DNA of 64,000 bases from Symbiodinium natans (taxonomy: Eukaryota; Sar; Dinophyceae; Suessiales; Symbiodiniaceae), in the NCBI GenBank assembly GCA_905221605.1, contig CAJNDS010002831.1, positions 62,001 through 126,000 of the forward strand, given 5' to 3'. The position numbers and the translations under genes are program-made. Every line of letters begins with the position of its first letter. Position 1 is the stretch's first letter. Shown here piece by piece: positions 33,724 to 44,300 of the stretch. The notes beneath the pieces were generated by a model. That model did no database searches and was not told the origin of the DNA. It saw only the letters and a list, made by a program, of their open reading frames with translations.

Positions 33724-34056
33724 TTTAGGAGGGAGGTGAGGCGGGCCCTTCAGCAGGCATACCTGCTTGCTGAATTGCCAGGTACATCAGCAGAGACCAC
33801 TTCTCGATCAAGTGCGCCAGCTCATTCGGACGGCGCAGGGTTGGAGCAGCAAGATGTGATGGGCAACCAGCTGCGGACTCTATGCCACTGCGAGGGAGAG
33901 AGAGAGGGAGACGCCAAGTTCGATGACCGCAGTCCATTCCCACCGTCGGCGAACGTGACATGCAAGAGGTGCAGTCGCGACGGCGCCTTTTCGCTGGTTC
34001 CGCTGAGCACTGGCCTCAACCCGACCCAAAGCGACGCCGAACCCCAAATGCTGTAA
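33724..34056 (+). CDS. Candidate exon, unrecognised
   Basis: Open frame REVRRALQQAYLLAELPGTS, then LEQQDVMGNQLRTLCHCEGE and a C-x2-C (NVTCKRCSRDGAF). It could belong to the same gene as the exon at 33101. The minus strand is partly open too. Confidence 0.35.
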   Translation, partial: FRREVRRALQQAYLLAELPGTSAETTSRSSAPAHSDGAGLEQQDVMGNQLRTLCHCEGEREGDAKFDDRSPFPPSANVTCKRCSRDGAFSLVPLSTGLNPTQSDAEPQML

Positions 34057-35091
34057 AAGGCCCGGAAGTCTAACTAACTCTCTCAGAGGTTGCTGCAGCC
34101 ATCGAGGTTCTTGAGTCATGGGGTTTCTTGGTGGTGGAGTGATTTTGGGCCCTTGGGCTGGGGGAAGTCGGGGCATGTAGGGTTCTAACCTGCCACCCTA
34201 CAAGCCCTGCTGCCGAAAGGTCAAAACCCCATCTGGCTTTCCCGGCGAGGGAGGTGGGCCCATTCACGAACTTGGTTTCTTTGGCTTGAAGGCTCCTAAA
34301 CTTTCTTGAGCCTTAAGCCCTGAAGCAAGAAAAACCCCTGAACCCTGAAAACCCAAACCTCAAAACAACGATGGTGGTATGCAGTGGTTGACGGGCTTCC
34401 GCGTGACTCTGCGCCTTGCGCAAAAGACGGACTCCGTGTGATAGGTTTAGAGTTTAGGGATTTCCATACAGATAGCTTCCATGAAGTCGCAGGTCATCCC
34501 TCCGTACTTCGTATCGTGTCTACTGGCAAGCAAGAACCCAGTACTATCATGGCTATGGTTACGGAGATGATGCGGATTGCGGCTCCTGCTTCCGGTTGCT
34601 ATTCCCTTGTCATCATTCTTTCAGTTCTGGTTGGGTTCTCAGGCCCCCTCACTTGGTTCTTAGGAAGGCGCCACGAGTTAGGTCACCTTGTCTCCTCTGC
34701 CCTGAAACGTAGTGGACACCGGCCCCAAAGTCAAAACAGCAAAAAAAGTTCCCCAAACCTCCCAAGTGCCACCCACACCCGAAGCCCCGGGAACCTTAAG
34801 CCCCCTCCTCTTGGGTCAGGCTCCAGCGACTCATGCCGGGAACCCGTAGGGGAATGTCTTCGGACAACTCGGGGCTTGGTAGGTTTTAGGAACTAAGGGC
34901 AGGTTTTCAGGCTGTTGCTTTGGTTTCCCCACCCACCCTCAAACATAAGCACCCCTTAGCAGAGCAGACCCCCCCCCTCCCAACCCTCCTCCACGGCAGA
35001 ATGCATGGCATGGATCACATCCGAAGACCCAAGTTGCCCAAGACGCTCGAGACAAATGGGGGCCAAGGTCCCAAACTCGATAGGTTCGGTA

Positions 35092-35176
35092 CTTCGGGAA
35101 TCGTACCTGAGACCCTGTTTACCTACAGTTTTACGGGGTATATCTACTAAATAGGGGGGTCCCAGGCAATCCTATA
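35092..35176. mobile_element. Foldback element, family C copy 2 (diverged)
   Basis: GTACCTGAGACCCTGTTTAC (then CTACAG) is the family C left end; a short right end GGGGGTCCCAGGCAATCC follows. It is shorter than copy 1 and lies about 30 bases left of a candidate exon, as copy 1 does. Confidence 0.6.
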
Positions 35177-35207
35177 GATATACGGTCGCTTACAAGAGTT
35201 TCCTCAG

Positions 35208-35317
35208 CCGAAGACCTTGAAGCCACCGCAAGGGTGGGTGACGCGCCTCCCCGTCTGGAAGACGGCGACACGGTGCTGCTCTTCACAGGACACGCGAGTT
35301 CCGGACAGAGGGTTCAG
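35208..35317 (+). CDS. Candidate exon, unrecognised
   Basis: After TCCTCAG the frame reads EDLEATARVGDAPPRLEDGD, then TVLLFTGHASSGQRVQ. It is followed by TTTAGG-type text. Coding-like; no family is recognised. Confidence 0.4.
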
Positions 35318-35329
35318 GCTTATAATGCA

Positions 35330-37770
35330 TGTAGGGTTTAGGTGAGTTTGAGTGTTGGTGTGGGGAGGTTTGGCGAGGGAGAGGAGTTTAGGGTACGTGG
35401 TGCCCGTGTCCATGCTGCAAGAAGCAACTCCCCAGCTAAGCCTATCCTAGAACACCCTACGAGTCGAAGTCGCAGCAGAGCCTCGGCGCTTTGGCGTGCG
35501 GGTGCCCGGGCAGGAGCAGAAGACCTATCGCCGGAAGGTGGGGGGGGCATGGGGAAGGGGGGAAAGGGGGGGAAGTCGGATTAGTTTTGGGATCTTTTTT
35601 GGTCTACGCAAAGAGTTAGGAGGTGCCACGACGATTTCATGTGTCAAAGTATTTGATTCAGTAGTTCGCTTGTAGTTTGGCAGTTCCCTTCTGAGATCTT
35701 GTGCGGCCAGGTCCGGGCAGCTTCGGTTCATTGCGGTGGGCCTTGGGCCCAGGCATGGGACAAAGTTGAGCCTCGGACGTTCAGATCTGCTCCAATGAAA
35801 GCAAGCTGCAGCTACATATTGGGCAAGCGTGTTAGATTTCGCCCGCGATGGTCCGTTGGCAAGAATCTTTTCCGCTTGTTGTACAAATTTACATGGCAGG
35901 GTGGGTTTGGGTGAGCAAATTTTTTTGGTCGGGCTCAATCTGACGAGTCCCGGCGTTTAGGGGAGCGAAACATGTCTCAGCGCATAGCGAGTCTTTCCAT
36001 TTCATAAGAAAATTTTGCTTCGTTGCTGCCTGGGATTGACCTCTTCATTTCGCGAGTGTTTGAGGGTCCGAGTTTGCGTGTTTGGCTTAGGATCCGAGTT
36101 TTCATGTTGTTGGGGGCTCTTCTAACTTCTGGTCTCTTCCCCAGATCTAAGGCTCCGTATTGCAACAGGAAGCCGAAAAGAGGATCATCATTTTTTGAAC
36201 TGGCCCTGTATTGCGGGTCTCTGCCCTCTGCCGCAGTGTCTGGGTAGCCAGCCAAGAACACAGCAACCTGTCAAGGGTAGAATCAAAGGTACAATCTCAC
36301 AGGAGTCTGGCGGTGGTCTTGCGCAGTGCTGTCAAGCAGAAGGTTCATACCCCACTGACATGAATGCACACACATATGTATGCACATACATGTATGTATA
36401 TACACATGCATCTTATTGATTGATTAAAGTGCGTTTCCATTCGCATGTAGGAATTTGTATTTATTCATATATGTCTGTATACGTATTTTACTTGTCTGTG
36501 TACGTCTCTGCATACTCTCTGAAAGTACATCAGTGTATACACATATGCGAAGAATTATTTCGTTTTCTACCTACCTCTCTCTTTTTGCGTATCCACATAC
36601 ACGTTGTGTTTTGTGAGGGCCGCAGCACTGCCCCAGCACTCCTGAATCCAGCTCCTCTCTCAGCCTGACCCGTCTGCGCCAAAGGTGTTCCGGCTCAGCC
36701 GTCCCTGATGATGCGCCCTGCCCCCAGTGGCTGCTCTGCGCAGCAAATCCTTCCCTAAACCCCCAAAGCCCTTCCCTGAACCCTCAAACCCCTCGACTCC
36801 AGCCTCCCTAAACCCTTGGATTCCCTCCACCTTAAGCCCTATGACTAACCCTTGACTTAAACCCGAGAGCCTTGCCCACCATCACTCCAAGAGAGGGTTT
36901 TAGGTGTCGCATCTGATGTAGGGGATTTGGAAAGTGGCTTGGGCTCATGACGAACTACCACCCCCCCCCCCCTCCCAAAGTCCTGAGTTTCGGCAGGGAG
37001 TTGAGCTTGCTATGCTTATCCTCACCCTCTCCATGTTCAAGGAGGATCGGAGCGAAGCCCCCCCTCCCCCCCTGCCCTAGGGCCCTCAGCGGCACTCATG
37101 CCTTCAGCTTTGCAACCGCCAAGAAGGGTACCTAGTTTCCGGAAAACTCCTAAACTGGATCGAATACGGGTTCGAAATCAGACTGGTCGCTTCGGAGGGG
37201 CATGGCCGAGGAACGCCGCGATCTGTCATGTGCGCAACTGACGCAGCTTGTGGCGTGCCTACGGCATTGGTACATTACAGTGCACATGTTTATGCAATTT
37301 CACAGGTGGCGGGGTTTCGGATTTCGTACTTTCACATGGGATGAGGTTGTAGTCAGGGGCGAAAGGGCCTTTGAAGGGCAGATATTCGTGGCGTGTGGTG
37401 CTTGGGGAAGCTTGCACGACGAATTCGGCTCGAATGACAGCTGTGCCAGCCGAGGGCCAAAAGATGCGCAGGCAAGCACTGCACCCTCAACCGATCTTGT
37501 TCCCACAATATAGCGCATCATTACAGGTACAATCATTACATGCTGTGGCCGATTCTGTGGGTGTAGCCCACACTGTCTCAATAGCTTCCAAGCGGGGTGT
37601 AGATGGGAAGGCCCTTTAACATGTTTGACATTCGCCCCCTATTGGGTTTAAGAGGATCCTATGGTCAGTTCTTGGTCCTTGTTTAGATACCCTAAATACC
37701 AGGAACCGCTTTAAAAAAAGGAGCCCCAAAAAAGGACCGCACTGTAGGGACGTGATCCTCACAGCCGTTG
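35330..37770. other. Region without supported genes
   Basis: AT-rich TATGTA microsatellite text at 36368-36600, C-rich tracts near 36960, and an open plus-strand frame at 37202 (MAEERRDLSCAQLTQLVACL) that may be a short exon. A possible foldback lies at 37650-37765 (AGAGGATCCTATGG against CTGTAGGGACGTGATCCTC). Confidence 0.3.
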
Positions 37771-37777
37771 GCTTCGA

Positions 37778-37858
37778 TGGTTAGGGTTTAGAGGTTTAGA
37801 GGTTTAGGGTTTAGGGTTTAGGGTTTAGGGTTTAGGGTTTAGGGTTTAGGGTTTAGGG
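37778..37858. repeat. Interstitial telomere-type array, G-rich strand
   Basis: About ten TTTAGGG units, the first few with an extra GG. Confidence 0.95.
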
Positions 37859-39654
37859 GCAACCCGACACTTGGGGCCTCTCCCACTGGGAAGGATTGCT
37901 TTCGCGGTGTGTCCCCGGCCCCTTACAGGGAATCTTGGGGTTGTAGGGTTTGGGCAGAAAGGGCAGCAGTCGAGTCCCTTGTGAAAAAATGGGGGTTCAG
38001 GCGAAAACGCTCATCGTGGCTCGCCCGCCCTGCTTTGACCCAGCCCTGGCAACCCCCCTAAGCCCTAAACCCTAATCCCTCATCCCTGCCCTAAACCCAA
38101 ACACCATAAGCAAATCAAAGGCGAAGCCCAAAGGCCCCGACCTGGAAGGGCCCTAGGGGTTTGTGCTGCCGAAACCCCGAAACCCTTCAACCCGAAACCC
38201 GAAAGAAAACACGGAGAACCACCGCAGCCGCTTGGTCCACCCATGCGGGGTGGGTCGCGGCGCCATGGCGGCGGCCGAGGAAGGCGGGAGATTTTCGCCG
38301 TTCTACATACAAATGTCTTTAGCCGGAATATGGGTTTGGATGGTCGGGGGGGGGGTTGGGTTTTGAGGGTGTTTCAGGTCATGTTAGAGCTACGAGCCGC
38401 TACGCTTCAATGTTTGCACGCATCTATCTTTTAGCAAGTTTTTTTTGCTCAAGTGTCCGGCACAGTTGCCAGCTGAATGAAACACAGACTTGGATCTGCT
38501 AGCTGCAGCTGCTTTCGTTTGGCTGAGACACACACATATATACATGTCATGTACGTATATGGATATGTATTGCATGTCTTCCCGAATGCATAACTACGGA
38601 ATCAAGCACAAGCATGCACGCGTGTGCGCTGTGGGTGTCTTGGTTGTGCCGTTTTGCCTTTGTTTCGAGGCCCCGACGCCGCCGAGAAGTCGACCGAGGT
38701 GCCGACCCTTCGGAGAACTTCGAAGGCCCGGAAGCCGGGTTTTTGTTGGGTTTTTTGTTGGGGAGGCGGGGGAAGGGTTCAGGGCCGGTAGTGCGGGTTA
38801 AAAGAAGGGCTTCTTGGGGTTATAGATTTTTAGGGGCTTAGGGTTGATGGACGTGGGGGTTGTGGGGACTTAGGGGCTGTTGGGGGTTTATGGGGGCCTT
38901 GTTGGGGGCCGAGATTCCTTGGTGACGAAAGGTGATCCCAAAAGGGTTCATGTTGCACGTAGCCCTCTCTCAGAGAATTATAGCTATCAGGGTCTAGGTT
39001 CATGTTGTTCCCATGTTTTAGGGTCGGGGCTCCGGAACTGTTTTCAGGAGCGTGGCTCTTGAGCACAAGAGGTTGCTGCCCTTGTTGCCCCTGCTTTGGG
39101 TGGTTTGTTCATTTAGACTGTTCTTACTTCGGGGGTTGCATCCGAAAGTAGGGATGGTTTGTCATGTCAGAAGCCAGAAATCTCGAGCCCCATGCACCTT
39201 TCTCGACCCGAAGCCCGACAACGCCGGGGCTCACATCCCATGACCCCTAACCCTCAACCCAGAACCCTAAACCCTAGACCGACTAGGGGAGACTCACGTG
39301 AGGTTGGATCGGGTAGTAGTGGTGCACTGAATGGACTATTTCCCGGCATTGAAAGGGTCCGGGGGGGTTGAGTGTGTTAGGTGTTGATAGTGATCTTCTT
39401 GGCGTTAACGAGGAGGGAAATAGCATGCAGAAGGTCCGGTAGTGGACCCCCTTTTTCCGACGCAGACGTCTCATCGACATCACCCTGCCTTGCGGTTCGG
39501 CCAGCTATGCGGGAGCGAAAAAAAACCCTAAACCCTATTGATAGACTCTGCTTTTGTGGTTCGGCCAAGAAAAAGACCCTAAACCCATGAACGATATCAA
39601 CCCAAAGGTTCAAGCCCCAAGAACTTGTTAGGGCTCCAGGGCCTGGAAGCTCTC

Positions 39655-39727
39655 AGTTTAAGCGGAGCTTCGGAGAGCTTGGAAGGCGTCGTCATCCGGC
39701 GCGGCATCCAAACGGAAGCCCAGGAGA
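39655..39727 (+). CDS. Candidate exon, unrecognised
   Basis: Frame LSLSGASESLEGVVIRRGIQ then TEAQ, directly left of a TTTAGGG array at 39727. Confidence 0.35.
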
Positions 39728-39870
39728 GGGTTTAGGGTTTAGGGTTTAGGGTTTAGGGTAAGAGAGCCCTCCAGCAAAAGGGGTTAGTGTTTAGGGGTTA
39801 GGGTTTAGGGTTTTGGGGTTAGGGTTTATGGAGCAAGAAGTCCAGTTGCAAAAGGGTTTAGGGGAGAGTC
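39727..39870. repeat. Interstitial telomere-type arrays, G-rich strand
   Basis: Three TTTAGGG clusters separated by short strings ending CAGCAAAAGGGG or CCAGTTGCAAAAGGG; the last string matches that near 16185. Confidence 0.9.
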
Positions 39871-39879
39871 GATTCATTT

Positions 39880-41220
39880 TTTTTGGAGTACAGGGTTTTT
39901 TAAGGAGTGTAGGGGGTTAGGGTGTAGGGTTTGGCAGCGAGTCTCATCGTTTTGCAGGGGTTTGAGGTAAAAGGGTGGCTTTTGAGCCCTGGACCCTCAA
40001 CCCTTTTGATTTGGTGGCCTTGCGGGCCGGAGGGTTTCCAGAATTCGCGCCTAGCTTCTCTGGGGCAAATATACCCCTAAATGGAGCACAGCCCACCCCC
40101 TAGCAGGACGCCCCACAAATTTTCGGAACTAACCCCCCCACCCCCCTCCAAAAAAAGAACCAAGCAGTCTTTCTGCAGACGAGGTAGGCTGCTGACTTCT
40201 GGAGCCCATCCCTTCGCCTGTTTTTTTGTCTCGGGGCCATGCACCGCGCGCCCGCAAACTGCAAAATGTTTGGCTCGAGACCCGCAGCCCCCGACCCCAG
40301 AGCACGGCTGTAGCCTCCAGAAGTGTTTGGTCTTAAGCCAAGGGCCCTCAAGGCCCACTGACATCTTCAGTCCGTGGTAGAAGCCATGCTCGCCGGAGAG
40401 GGCCGGCTGCCTTGCAAGGCTTGCTGAAGTTCTTCATGCAGATGTGGTGTAGTACATGTAATGGCTTTGGAATGTAAGCCCGAAGCACATCCTAAGCAAA
40501 TGCAGGGGTTATAGGACTCGGCATGACGTGTTCAATAGTTCGCAGGCAGTGTTCTGAAGCGTCTGTGGGCTTGGGGCCTGAAAGCTGTTGCGGCATCCTG
40601 ATTATTGTGTAGTGCCAGCACGGGCCCCCGGACTTGAATTTGTGTATTGCCCACCAGCACAGGCCCTCGGACTTGAATTTGGGTATTGCCCGACTCTCGA
40701 GCCTACTTAAAGCCCCTGAAACCAGGCTCTGCGTAATCCGACCAACCTGGACTGCACTGGTCTTTGCGCAGAGACAGTTGCTACGCCTCGATGCGCGCGT
40801 TGTGCGTACGACGTGTGTGTTGTTCTCATTCTGCGCGTCGCAAGCAGAAGCATGGCACCTGCAAGATCCGTAAATGTGTTCCCTGAACGCCCCCTACCAG
40901 GCCGGACGGGTGGCCTCGGCCAAAAGCCCGCAGCAGCCACCCCTGCAGGGCATCTGGTCTCGAGGGGTTTTGGGGGGGCCTGGGGGAGTTTGAGGATGTT
41001 TTCTAGGGCTTTTGGGGAGAGTGTGTAGGGTTTAAGGATTCTGGAGAATAGAGTGTGCAGGGTTTAAGGAAGTTGAAGAATCGCCCTGAGACCGAGGAGA
41101 GGCTGAGCCGACGCTGTATCAGGCCACTCGGCTCTGGGTTTTTTTTTTTTGGTTTTTTGGGGGTCAAAGGTACCAGGAAGCCTCTCAAGCGATTCACCCT
41201 CTGCTAAGAAAACCCTAAGC
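39880..41220. other. Region with no firm exon
   Basis: Includes a near-direct repeat of about 30 bases (GGGCCCCCGGACTTGAATTT near 40623 and AGGCCCTCGGACTTGAATTT near 40661). Short open frames on both strands lack motifs. Confidence 0.35.
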
Positions 41221-41290
41221 CGTGGCAACCCTAAACCCTGAACCCTGAACCCTGAACCCTGAACCCTAAACCCTAAACCCTAAACCCTAT
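41221..41290. repeat. Interstitial telomere-type array, CCCTGAA and CCCTAAA
   Basis: Four CCCTGAA units followed by four CCCTAAA units. The same CCCTGAA-then-CCCTAAA order occurs at 57274-57340. Confidence 0.9.
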
Positions 41291-41356
41291 CCGAGAGGTC
41301 AGCTCAGCGGGTGGCAAAAAAAAAGCCTATCAGGAAGCCCACTAAGTGGGCCTGAG

Positions 41357-44300
41357 CGGAAGAGGTGACCCACATGATCTCCAAGTGCTCCGACTGGCAG
41401 CTGGTGATGAGCATGTTGCAAAGGCACGGCTCTTCAACAGGGGGTTTAGGGTTTAGGGTTTAGGGTTGAGGGACCTCGTTCAAAAGGGTTTAGGGTTCAA
41501 GATCATGCACCTGTTGAGGCTTCGTTAAGAGCAACCCCCGAGCGCAGGGCCTGCGCTGTTGTTGCTGCCGAAGCCCTTTCGCATGTGACTGGTTGAAGTC
41601 GAACACCTGAACCCTGTCAACCGGAACTATAGAACCCGAAGCCCGAAACCCGAAGAAGCTGCCCAAGACAGCACCCCCACAAGCAACCCTCACACTTCAG
41701 CTCTTCCCACCACTGCCCCAACAGAAGTTCGCCCCCACCCACCAGGCTCCGCTCGCAAGCCCTTGCCGTGGACGTCGTCTGCCTCACCGCGGCCATGGGG
41801 GCCTTCGCCCGGGCGGCGCAGTGGCAGCGGACCTTGGGCCTGCGCCTGGGGCATGAACAAAAAAGAAGCAGGAAAAGGAACTAAGGAACTGACCCCTTTC
41901 ACGCCTTTGAGGGTGGAAGTCTCCCAGGGCTGCAGCAACAGAGCTTCAGCACGTGGCTGGAATCCAGGTCTGGGAGACCTAATCCTCCCAAAGCCCCGTT
42001 GTTTCTGGCCAAACCACCAACGTCAAACCTGAGGCTGAACGAACCGGAGTTTGGGTTCACAAGGCTTGCCACAGAAAGCTGGGTCGCCTAAACAGAGCTC
42101 GTGGCCTGTCTCTCACTGCCATCATCTTGCTCCTACGCAACCTCATGTGTACACATGCAGAGACGAATGGATAGATCCGGGTACGGAAAGAGATGCGCCA
42201 ATATAGCCTGGCGATATGTGCATTTGTATATCATATATATATATATGATATACACATATTTCCCTACCATGTATGTATTTGTGTTCATGTATGTATGTCT
42301 GTATGCTTTCTTGCTTCTTGTTTTAATTGACTATGTTTTTTGTTTTCTCTCTCTCTCTCTCTGCATCCTCTCACCTACATGCACATACACATAATCGTCA
42401 AAAGTGGCTCGTTTTTGCATGCCTTGCTTGCCCCACGTGAGCGCGAGGCTGCGCGGTGCCAACGCAGCTCTCGTGGGCGCGAACGAGCGGAGCTACGGCG
42501 CGGGGCTCGCGGCCCTCTCCAGCGCCGGGCGCTGGGAGGATGGGTGTAGGGTTTATAGGGTTTAGGGTTTAGGGTTTAGGGTTCAGGGCTTAGGGTTTAG
42601 GGTTTCAACCCTGGGGTGGCCTGGAAGGTCACCTGATTTGCTTGGATTCTCCTGGGCTAGCTCGACGATGAGCATTGTGCGCGTCGGTATTGATGGTCGT
42701 TTGAATGATTCTTGCGCTCGCATTCGGAATTCGGAACCCGATGCCCAAATCAGAGCGGGGCGAGCCCACGTTTACACCACCACCTGCGCTCCAAACCATG
42801 GGTTCTAGTTTCAGGGCGGCTAAAATCTCTACCCCATGTCAAAAAGCTACACGAACCCTAAACCCTATAAACCCTAAACCCTAATCCCTAAATACTATCA
42901 ACTCCAAGTGAATGTAGCATTCTGCTCCATGAACACTCTACGGAGTGTTGTGGCCCATGTCCCTTTGTAAGGATGGCGTAGAGTTTCATGTGGTTTATGA
43001 TAGCTCCTAAAGTGCTTGCAGCGGCCGCCAGCCCGCCCCCCGCCCCCCCCCCCTCCCCCTAGGCTGAACCCCTAAAAGATAGACCCCCTTTTGTCCCTTT
43101 GGCTAGCAATGGTTGCTGGCTTCAAAGGCACAGTTGCTTCAGCATCAACTTATCCGGACATTTGCCATGTGGAGTGGCTTTTCAGTTAGCTGGGCGGGAG
43201 GCGACAAAAAGACCCTGTCAGCCTCGAGGACGCCCTGCACCTTTTCGGGTGCGCGCCGGCCGCGCGCCTCTTGCAGAACGCCTTCCTCCAGTCCGGCGCC
43301 GTTGCGGCCTTGGCGCCTGGCCCTGGACTTTCAGCCCGAACCACCGCCAAGCTCCTAAACCTAAGGCACTCAGGGGCTTAGGGGTTCTTCGTTGGGTGGG
43401 CTTTAGTTTTAGTGTTCTTGGGGCCTGGATGCCACTGGATGCAAAAAGTGTTCTTGAGACAAGGGGGCAGGGATTAGGCTTTAGTACTGCAGGGCTTACA
43501 CTCGAACACGAGGGTGTAGAGGGTGTAGCGTTTGGGATGCACGGCCCTTCAAATTCCCCCAAAGGCCGGACTCCGAATCTCAAGTAGCCGAATTGCAGAA
43601 CAACCTTCCATCTTCCGCCTTGTAGTATACAACCTGAGCACGTCCCAAACCACATACATGAGAACCCTGAACCCAAATCATAGAAGCTATACAGTAGAAC
43701 AAAACTCTAAACCCCAACTAGTGCCCTCTTGGCACTTCGAAGCCCGCCCGAAACCTGCTGAGCTTTCTCTTCCTCGCGCCCTAAGCCCTCGGAGGGCCTC
43801 GCGGCGTTCGGCTGGGCCTGGGCACTGGCCCTCATGATCCAGGTGGCAGGCCCTTGAGAAGCAGGGGGGGGCCCATCTCAGAATCCGTAAAGAAGGGCCG
43901 CTGCTCCCTCTAGGAGATGTTTTGGGTTCAGAATTGGGCACCCCTCCTTTTCCCAAAGAGAACCCAACCATCCTTGTAAGTAATCAATAGGAAGCGGGCT
44001 CCTCAGACTGAGTGAGCCGTCTGAAACAGGGGGGGGCTTCTGTGTGTTTTGGGATGACTCTTGTAATAGAGAGCAAGCAATGCCTCCAACACCGGCTGTC
44101 ACCTCTGTCTTTCAATGTTGCAGGCGACGGGGCTCCAACCAATACCGTGGCCAGCAACGCCGTCCTCAGCGTTTGTGTACAACAGTGGCCCCTGTCACTG
44201 TCCCTTCTGTCCCTGAGCTGATCTGGGGCAAAAATGGGAAGGGACAAAAGAATCCCCGAAAAAGCCACCCCGTTGGCGGCTTGCAGCTACAGGCCAAGGA

